64,000 nt of DNA. Origin: Centaurea solstitialis (taxonomy: Eukaryota > Streptophyta > Magnoliopsida > Asterales > Asteraceae). The notes beneath the pieces are model-generated. The model ran no database searches, was not told the DNA's origin, and saw nothing but the letters and a program-made list of their open reading frames with translations. The stretch spans positions 3,484,501-3,548,500 of the forward strand of contig CM058040.1 in NCBI GenBank assembly GCA_030169165.1, given 5' to 3'. Positions 57,017 through 64,000 of the stretch are shown piece by piece. The translations under genes and the position numbers were made by a program. Position 1 is the first letter of the stretch. The number at the start of each line of letters is the position of its first letter.

Positions 57017-57514
57017 TTATGCATATCGAAGTGCAATGTCAATGAGGCAAATACTGAGTTGTTTCGGGTCAGACAACATAGACATATGGTCAACAGATTT
57101 CAACTCTTTCACCTCCAATACTGGATTGTTGTTGATCATCCATAGTTGAAAGTCTTTTGGGATGCTATGATCTTCATTGCAGACTACAAAAACTCGATGC
57201 ACGGAACCAAACCTTTCTTTTGCAAAATATGGTGCAATGTGTAGATCTTTTAGAAATAACGAGCTAGGCCTCGCCAATATCTTCTCTAGTTCACGATCCT
57301 GTGTTACAATAGAATCATATTATTGATGATTTATAAGTTTTCATAGGACAATGTAACAAAGGGTAGTAACTATAACCTCATTGGAGCAGAGTTGAGAGAG
57401 CTTATATGATATATATTCAGGACCAAAAAACATTGATGTTTCTGAATCCTTTTCGTCATTATATGGTAAGAACTGTGTGTCCAACCAAGCTTCTGTTGGT
57501 GTCCTTTCATTGTA
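57017..57514 (-). CDS. MES-D: methylesterase exons 2 and 3 (partial gene)
   Basis: Exon 2 is 57377-57514 (46 aa) and exon 3 is 57017-57298 (93 aa plus stop), with proper GT-AG borders and no stop. The Asp (VVCNED) and His (VDHMSML) of the triad are present. The sequence is nearly identical to MES-B exons 2 and 3, as expected from the segmental duplication. Intron 1 starts upstream of 57514 and runs into a MITE fragment and then a retrotransposon from 57780 to beyond 64000, so exon 1, if it still exists, is outside the window. With an insertion of over 6 kb in intron 1 the gene may still splice, or may be silenced. I cannot tell whether it is functional. Confidence 0.82.
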
Positions 57515-57699
57515 CTTCAAAATAAAAATAAATAATTTAGATGTAAAATTTCATACAATAAAGAGAAATAATGAAAATCATAATTCTAAAATAAACTATG
57601 TCAAAAATAAAGTAGCAAAAGTCAAATATTCAAAAAGGTATATCGAACTCCTATTCCTAGTGTGAAGATAATTCACATTTGAACTCTCTCTCTCTCTCT

Positions 57700-57779
57700 C
57701 TCTCTAAACTGAGAATTGCTAAAAATATAAGAAGTAGAGAAGTGATATTCTCACTCATCCAGTCAATAAAGACGGCTTT
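57700..57779. mobile_element. Left part of an F1 MITE, interrupted by the retrotransposon
   Basis: agaagtagagaagtgat, cactcatcc and gtcaataaagacggcttt match the left half of the F1 element at 16390-16637, then the LTR begins. The F1 copy continues with gaccggt at that point, so the right half should follow the retrotransposon outside the window. Confidence 0.75.
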
Positions 57780-59758
57780 TATAACACCCGTAATTTTTAA
57801 ACCAAATTTTTTTTTTAAAACAAAGAATTTATATAAATAAAATGCTCAATAAATCATTCCCACGGTTTAATAAGTGAATCATCCGAAATCCCCAAGAATT
57901 TAATAAATTAATGTTAACTAAGTAAAAAAAACGATAAACGCCTAATCGGAATGCCGTTTAGCCGAAACCTTCAAACCGGAGCTTTGCCTCGACCGTCAAC
58001 CGTACTCGCACCTAAAAAGTTTAAACAATTGAGGGGGGGGGGGGGGGTAAGCACAACCGCTTAGTGAGCAAAAATATGCACAATCATATCGCAACATATA
58101 CATATATACACACCACATCGCATATAACATCTTAACGGTTACCCGTCCTTCGGATCATCCCGCAATCCGGCCTTAGTGGTTACCCACCCTTCGGATCATC
58201 CCACGACCCGGCCTTAGCGATTACTCGCTCTTCGGGTCATCCCGCAACCCGGCCATCTTATCACATCAAGCACATACACACATATATATAACAACACAAA
58301 AACACATAATCCCACTCACCTTGAATGCTAAAATAATCAATCACAACGAGAACTCGAACTCTTTACAGCTACCCTGAAACAATTTAAGTACATACATCTA
58401 CCTATGAGAAATCTACCAAGCGATTATAACGACTCTAACCCAATCACGCTAGATGAGTGTCACGGGGAGTACACAAGTCTAAACCGAACCACAATAACTA
58501 AACTACACGATTGGACCCCTTCTCTTTTTTTTTTCTTTATACGATAAACGATATCGCGACGACGTTCGGGTTTAAGCTAACTACCAACCCGACTCGTCGC
58601 CGGATAGACCTCGTGGCAGCAGCAGCGACGGAACCCCGCCACCACCGTCGCTGGTCACTAAGGGCAGCAGCAGCAACGGAATCCCGCCACCACCGCCGCC
58701 GACCCAAACATAACAGCTGCAGCAGCAGTGGGAACCCGCCACTACCGCCGCTGGTCACTCCGAACAGCAGCAGCAGCAGCAAGAACCCGCTACCACCGCC
58801 GTCGGTCACTCCGAACAGCAGCAGCAGCGAGAACTTGCTACCACCGCCGCCAACATAACCAGCAGCGGCAGCTGTGGTATCTACCACCACCACCACCGCG
58901 GGACCGCCACATAGTGGCAGCAGCCGCCGCCAATCAACATGTCTACGGCAGCAGCGGCTGGAAAAACCCAACCACCGCCGCCGGACCACCGAACAACAGC
59001 AGCAGTCGCTGCTGATAAACTAACCAATGGCAGCAGCGATGGGTAGGCCCACCGCCGCCGCCGGACAACCAAAACAGCTGCAACGAAGAGGTATCGCCAG
59101 CCAAGGCCGGCGACCACCGCGATCAGCCCTTAACGCGCTCAACAGCAGCAGCAGCGGCATCATTGCCACTGCCGGCCGACCACAACAAGAACCACAGCGG
59201 CAGTAGCTAGGGCTACCACCGCCGGAGATCACCAACAACGGTGGTGTTCGGCCACCACCAGCCAAAGCCGGCGGCGCCGACACCCCGGACCACCACAACC
59301 TTTAATCGAGAAAACGAAAGAGGTAACGAGGCTGATTTACCTTCGAATTGACAACCACGATGCCGGAAAACAAACCCTCCGGCTGATTTCTCCCTTTTCC
59401 CCTTGATTTATCTCTTCTCTCCCGACTCTCTATCTCGATTTCTATATATCTCTCTTTCTCTCTTTAGCTTTATACATATCGGTATATATATCTATATCTA
59501 TCTCTCTCTTTCTTTCCTCTCAAGACACACAAAAGATAAAAATCTGATAAGTATAATACCTAGTGGGCCAAGGTTTCCTAATTGGACTCAACTACAACTC
59601 TAGATAAGGCCCATCTATTATTTTGAGTTAACACGAATATCCTAAATAAATAAAACTAAAGTGAATAAATAAATACGTAATAAATCTGACTGATAAATAA
59701 AACGAGGCATTTCAATCGAGATGTAAAATTTATAAGGAAACGGTTTCGGGTCGTTACA
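57780..59758 (-). repeat. 3' LTR (1979 bp)
   Basis: On the minus strand it begins TGTAACGACCCG at 59758 and ends GGTGTTATA at 57780; the expected terminal CA has become TA in both LTRs. It contains three tandem ~41-bp units (58137-58259), a G run of about 15, and a GC-rich zone (58610-59300) of CAG, CCG and CAC triplets. Confidence 0.93.
58137..58259. repeat. Three tandem ~41-bp units in the LTR
   Basis: Each unit has ggttaccc, cttcggatcatcccgc and ccggcctta with a few differences. The same array is at 62584-62706 in the other LTR. Not a CRISPR: there are no unique spacers. Confidence 0.9.
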
Positions 59759-59772
59759 ACTCTCCCCCACTT
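59759..59772 (-). other. Polypurine tract
   Basis: The minus strand reads AAGTGGGGGAGAGT immediately before the TGTAAC start of the 3' LTR, the position where plus-strand DNA synthesis is primed. A near copy, GAGTGGGGGAGAGCTG, lies at about 59920-59935. Confidence 0.85.
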
Positions 59773-59774
59773 AC

Positions 59775-60240
59775 CGGGATTTCGTCCCCGAAATCAATCG
59801 GAGAAAAGCCCCGGGTAATGCTCTCACATTTCAGCTTCTGATTCCCAAGTCCACTTGGACCCTTCCGATGCTGCCACTGCACCTTAACGATTCTGATTTC
59901 CTTACCGTACACTATCAGCTCTCCCCCACTCGGCATCTGGATCCGCACCAACTGACCCACAACCTATGTTGTTGACCGATTCAGAACATACAATCACTCC
60001 CAACTACCACGCCGTTTCCGTTCAGGGGACGGGTATGAATTTGATGCTGAACTGCACCCCGAAGATGTCGATGGTTCACCCCCGATGCACGCGCTCGACT
60101 ACACGCACTTTCTCCTCGGCTACGTCAATTATCACGGGTCTATCTAGCTTACCTAGCTCTATTTGGAAGTCCTTACAAAAACCTATGCGACACATAGGAC
60201 CAAGTGGCCCCCGTGTCAAAGAGTTCTAACGCAGGCTTTA
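59775..60240 (-). pseudogene. Protease relic fused to chromodomain tail
   Basis: Minus strand: an active-site motif LFDTGATWSYVS (about 60190-60229) of a retroviral-type aspartic protease, followed by stops, then QLVRIQMPSGGELIVYG, a stretch normally found after the protease. At about 59905 it passes straight into KEIRIVKVQWQHRKG, the kind of sequence found in the chromodomain at the far end of pol. The rest, with a frame change, still shows SKWTWESEAEM and a TGA. Several kilobases of pol are therefore deleted, and the remainder is not translatable as one protein. Confidence 0.8.
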
Positions 60241-60306
60241 ACAGGGAAGATATCTATACCTCACATACAGCATGCTACTTTCTATCTACACTAGGCAAGA
60301 ATTTAT

Positions 60307-61473
60307 TTAAACTAAACCTAACAAGAGTATACCTGTAATCGCATCAAGTGTCGACTGAGCCTCCTCAGCAGTCATCTGAAAAGCCCGTCCTCGAGTAACA
60401 GGTCCGCTCCTCCCTGTAGTGGTACCATCAGTAATCCTGAGCGTCGCTGGGGCCGGGGCCTGAACTGGTGCTCCCTTCAGCTGGGGGCAATTGGGCTTGA
60501 TATGCCCGGGCTGGTAGCAGTGAAAGCAGGTCTTCACCGTCTCCTTGCAATCATGACTGAAATGGCCCGGCTTGCCACACTTGTAGCATGACAACTCATG
60601 TGCCCTACACTCACCCCTGTGGTTCCGCCCACACTTGCTGCAAGTTGCAGGTTCGCTCTTAGAATCGCTCTTCGCTCCCTTATGCTTCTTAACTGACCCT
60701 GACTGATCATCCGCCTTACGCTTCCCGCGCTGAATCTCCTCCAGATGTATCTCCTGTGTCCTTGCTGTGTCCACCATTTCACTGAATGTTTTGCACCTTT
60801 TCGTCGTCACTGCCCCCTTGATTTCCGTCTTCAGAACTCCCAGATATCGAGCCATCTTCAGGGACTCATCGTTCGCATAGCCTGGCACGAACAACAGCTT
60901 CTCTAAAAATTTCGCGGTGATCTCATTCACCGTCTCTGTCGTCTGAGTTAGATTCAGGAACTCAGCTGCTATCCGCTCTCTCTCAATGCTAGGAGCGAAC
61001 TCCTCATCGAACATGACCTTAAACTCCTCCCAAGTCAGTGCAGTGATCTGTGCTTCCGAAAATCTCCTTAGAACCAGGTCCCACCAATCTTTAGCCGCGT
61101 TCCGGAGTAGGTTTACCGCAAAAAGAACCTTCGAGCCCGCCGGGCATCCGCTGGTGCGGAAAGCCCCCTCCACAGCCGAATACCAGCGATAGCAAGCAAT
61201 GGGGTCCTTCTGCCCCTCGAAGAATGGTGGTTTGCATGTCATGAAGTCCTTATAGGTGACTACCCGACTCTGCGACTGTGCCGTGCTACCGCTTCCCGAA
61301 CTCCGTGCCGTAAGAGCTGCATCGATACGTTGATCCAGGGTCTGAACTAGCTCCTCCCTCATCTGGTCAAATAGCCCTGGCAGTGTTTGTTGCAGAATTG
61401 TAGTAATTTGAGCAGCAAGCTGGTCTGCCTGCTCGGCCTCACTCCCACTGGGATTGTTCCTAGTTTGCACCAT
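60307..61473 (-). CDS. Retrotransposon Gag, 388 aa, intact
   Basis: A single open frame with an N-terminal Gln/Leu-rich helical part, a central retrotransposon gag domain (about 95-250, with PPFFEGQKDP and WEEFKVMFDEEF motifs) and three C-terminal zinc knuckles: CSKCGRNHRGEC (278-289, short CX2CX3HX3C form), CYKCGKPGHFSHDC (296-309) and CFHCYQPGHIKPNC (316-329). Gag assembles the virus-like particle and packages RNA. After the knuckles, TAEEAQSTLDAITG is the usual lead into the protease, but the frame stops shortly after. Intact gag in a pol-less element suggests it is kept for particle assembly or packaging. Confidence 0.93.
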   Translation of the reverse strand: MVQTRNNPSGSEAEQADQLAAQITTILQQTLPGLFDQMREELVQTLDQRIDAALTARSSGSGSTAQSQSRVVTYKDFMTCKPPFFEGQKDPIACYRWYSAVEGAFRTSGCPAGSKVLFAVNLLRNAAKDWWDLVLRRFSEAQITALTWEEFKVMFDEEFAPSIERERIAAEFLNLTQTTETVNEITAKFLEKLLFVPGYANDESLKMARYLGVLKTEIKGAVTTKRCKTFSEMVDTARTQEIHLEEIQRGKRKADDQSGSVKKHKGAKSDSKSEPATCSKCGRNHRGECRAHELSCYKCGKPGHFSHDCKETVKTCFHCYQPGHIKPNCPQLKGAPVQAPAPATLRITDGTTTGRSGPVTRGRAFQMTAEEAQSTLDAITGILLLGLV

Positions 61474-62210
61474 TCTGAGGGTGCAAGAGAATCTTTGATC
61501 TTTAACTACGATAAGGCAGTTTAAACTATATCGTGTCGCCTAACCGTATCTTTAAACTACTAGTGCTCATACAAGTATCTACCTCTAGTCTTAGTGCGCA
61601 TGCAAAATCATAGATAAATTCACACCTTCCACAATAGTACTATTCATTTTAGCTAACCACGTAATTGCTCATCCCTAACTGTCATCAATGAGTTAAAGTC
61701 TCCAGGACTTAATCAATCCCAACACTGCACAGGTGTTTATAGTAACACTATTATTGGCGCCGTATTACTATAACCGTCCTTTCCTGGTAGCCAAATCAGG
61801 ATCACCGGGCACCAATCAAACAAGAACATGCCCGAGAACCCATCCTCAACATACCAAGGTGCCTACGTTTGGGTTTGATACCATCCTACCTAAACCTTAA
61901 CTTATTGACTAAGCAGGTACTCGCAAACATATCACTACAGAACATATTATACTCACATCGACCCACATATAGTTGTGCATAATAGCATGTATCCACATAC
62001 GAATCATCATAATATATATATAATTTAAATCTATCTCTTACGCGCATTTAATATATGTATATATAACAATTTCAAAAACTTAACTATTGCTCACCTCCGC
62101 CTTGACGGTTCCGCTGGCCATTCCGATCTTAACTATTCCCAAAATCACCTGGTTTAAGTCCAACCACACACACACTCACTAGTGTGCATGCTGATTCTCT
62201 TAAACCTTAG
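61474..62210 (-). other. Retrotransposon leader between PBS and gag
   Basis: About 740 nt untranslated on the minus strand, where a packaging signal would be expected. No ORF or recognised motif. Confidence 0.6.
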
Positions 62211-62222
62211 GCTCTGATACCA
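62211..62222 (-). other. Primer binding site (initiator tRNA-Met)
   Basis: The minus strand reads TGGTATCAGAGC, complementary to the 3' end of initiator tRNA-Met, 3 nt from the 5' LTR end at 62226. This fixes the element's orientation. Confidence 0.93.
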
Positions 62223-62225
62223 AGT

Positions 62226-64000
62226 TATAACACCCGTAATTTTTAAACCAAATTTTTTTTTTAAAACAAAGAATTTATATAAATAAAATGCTCAATAAAT
62301 CATTCCCACGGTTTAATAAGTGAATCATCCGAAATCCCCAAGAATTTAATAAATTAATGTTAACTAAGTAAAAAAAAACGATAAACGCCTAATCGGAATG
62401 CCGTTTAGCCGAAACCTTCAAACCGGAGCTTTGCCTCGACCGTCAACCGTACTCGCACCTAAAAAGTTTAAACAATTGAGGGGGGGGGGGGGGGGTAAGC
62501 ACAACCGCTTAGTGAGCAAAAATATGCACAATCATATCGCAACATATACATATATACACACCACATCGCATATAACATCTTAACGGTTACCCGTCCTTCG
62601 GATCATCCCGCAATCCGGCCTTAGTGGTTACCCACCCTTCGGATCATCCCACGACCCGGCCTTAGCGATTACTCGCTCTTCGGGTCATCCCGCAACCCGG
62701 CCATCTTATCACATCAAGCACATACACACATATATATATAACAACACAAAAGCACATAATCCCACTCACCTTGAATGCTAAAATAATCAATCACAACGAG
62801 AACTCGAACTCTTTACAGCTACCCTGAAACAATTTAAGTACATACATCTACCTATGAGAAATCTACCAAGCGATTATAACGACTCTAACCCAATCACGCT
62901 AGATGAGTGTCACGGGGAGTACACAAGTCTAAACCGAACCACAATAACTAAACTACACGATTGGACCCCTTCTCTTTTTTTTTCTTTATACGATAAACGA
63001 TATCGCGACGACGTTCGGGTTTAAGCTAACTACCAACCCGACTCGTCGCCGGATAGACCTCGTGGCAGCAGCAGCGACGGAACCCCGCCACCACCGTCGC
63101 TGGTCACTAAGGGCAGCAGCAGCAACGGAATCCCGCCACCACCGCCGCCGACCCAAACATAACAGCTGCAGCAGCAGTGGGAACCCGCCACTACCGCCGC
63201 TGGTCACTCCGAACAGCAGCAGCAGCAGCAAGAACCCGCTACCACCGCCGTCGGTCACTCCGAACAGCAGCAGCAGCGAGAACTTGCTACCACCGCCGCC
63301 AACATAACCAGCAGCGGCAGCTGTGGTATCTACCACCACCACCACCGCGGGACCGCCACATAGTGGCAGCAGCCGCCGCCAATCAACATGTCTACGGCAG
63401 CAGCGGCTGGAAAAACCCAACCACCGCCGCCGGACCACCGAACAACAGCAGCAGTCGCTGCTGATAAACTAACCAACGGCAGCAGCGATGGGTAGGCCCA
63501 CCGCCGCCGCCGGACAACCAAAACAGCTGCAACGAAGAGGTATCGCCAGCCAAGGCCGGCGACCACCGCGATCAGCCCTTAACGCGCTCAACAGCAGCAG
63601 CAGCGGCATCATTGCCACTGCCGGCCGACCACAACAAGAACCACAGCGGCAGTAGCTAGGGCTACCACCGCCGGAGATCACCAACAACGGTGGTGTTCGG
63701 CCACCACCAGCCAAAGCCGGCGGCGCCGACACCCCGGACCACCACAACCTTTAATCGAGAAAACGAAAGAGGTAACGAGGCTGATTTACCTTCGAATTGA
63801 CAACCACGATGCCGGAAAACAAACCCTCCGGATGATTTCTCCCTTTTCCCCTTGATTTATCTCTTCTCTCCCGACTCTCTATCTCGATTTCTATATATCT
63901 CTCTTTCTCTCTTTAGCTTTATACATATCGGTATATATATCTATATCTATCTCTCTCTTTCTTTCCTCTCAAGACACACAAAAGATAAAAATCTGATAAG
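62226..64000 (-). repeat. 5' LTR, cut by the window edge
   Basis: The same sequence as 57780-59550 with about three substitutions (for example near 62753, 63477 and 63833) and small length changes in A, G and TA runs. It would end near 64204. Confidence 0.93.

Larger units (their letters stand above)
50922..57665. repeat. Large segmental duplication, copy 2
   Basis: Partner of 27971-36190. It lacks the Harbinger element, the S7 SINE and the 983-bp hAT element of copy 1. It has its own extra block at 53710-55925. Confidence 0.88.
57780..64000 (-). mobile_element. Non-autonomous Ty3-type LTR retrotransposon (TR-GAG-like)
   Basis: Minus-strand element running past the window edge. Order on the minus strand: 5' LTR (from beyond 64000 to 62226), PBS, leader, gag, protease relic, chromodomain relic, PPT, 3' LTR (59758-57780). 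The internal region is only 2467 bp and has no reverse transcriptase, RNase H or integrase. The TGTAAC start, tRNA-Met primer site, three zinc knuckles and chromodomain piece point to a chromovirus of the Tekay/Del kind (inference). The LTRs are nearly identical (about three substitutions seen in about 1.77 kb aligned), so it inserted recently. The left flank gcttt (57775-57779) is the expected 5-bp target duplication; its partner is off the window. Confidence 0.9.

Noticed and set aside
58137..58259. CRISPR-like short repeats
   Set aside because: The 41-bp units are contiguous with no spacers, in a plant LTR.
58511..59298. Several 80-150 aa frames on both strands of the LTR
   Set aside because: They come from CAG/CCG/CAC triplet repeats, recur identically in the second LTR, and have no protein family features.

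Overview
The window is plant nuclear DNA. Genes are sparse and split by GT-AG introns, intergenic DNA is AT-rich, and transposable elements, inverted-repeat elements and tRNA-derived SINEs fill most of the space. The gene families (methylesterases, a CYP76-type P450, a Myb/SANT-like protein) fit a eudicot, most likely an asterid and possibly Asteraceae. That placement comes from general resemblance and was not searched. One 100-base N gap lies near the left end.

The genic theme is a cluster of SABP2-like methylesterase (MES, alpha/beta hydrolase) genes, all on the minus strand. Two copies look complete with three exons: MES-A (15327-17622, 261 aa) and MES-B (35503-38754, 267 aa). MES-D (57017-57514) has good exons 2 and 3, but a large retrotransposon sits in its intron 1 and its exon 1 must lie beyond the window. 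MES-C (49194-49694) has good exons 2 and 3 and at best a decayed exon 1. Decayed copies lie at 9891-10159, 32740-32805, 33226-33733, 53434-53496 and 55927-56560. The cluster grew by segmental duplication: 7980-11825 is repeated at 12466-16265, and 27971-36190 is repeated at 50922-57665.

Between the MES copies lies a CYP76-like P450 gene (45560-47683) with one in-frame stop and a Lys in place of the conserved ExxR Arg, so it is probably a pseudogene. At 30372-31689 is a Myb/SANT-like ORF1 gene, also with an in-frame stop, carried inside a PIF/Harbinger-type element. The paralogous duplication holds the empty site for that element.

The right end (57780 to the window edge) is a young Ty3-type LTR retrotransposon on the minus strand. 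It has nearly identical 1.98-kb LTRs, a tRNA-Met primer site, an intact gag ORF and a polypurine tract, but no reverse transcriptase or integrase. A protease relic is joined almost directly to a chromodomain tail. It resembles the non-autonomous TR-GAG class and must have been mobilised in trans.

The rest is mobile DNA: hAT elements with 8-bp target duplications, Tourist-like MITEs with TAA/TTA duplications, elements with 100-215 bp inverted repeats, a solo LTR, several SINEs with target duplications, and at least seven inverted-repeat elements lodged in (TA)n microsatellites, some nested three deep. I see no CRISPR array, operon, rRNA or genuine tRNA gene. No clear new biochemical system is present; the most novel-looking signals are the pol-less retrotransposon, the ORF1-only Harbinger element and the microsatellite-seeking hairpin elements.
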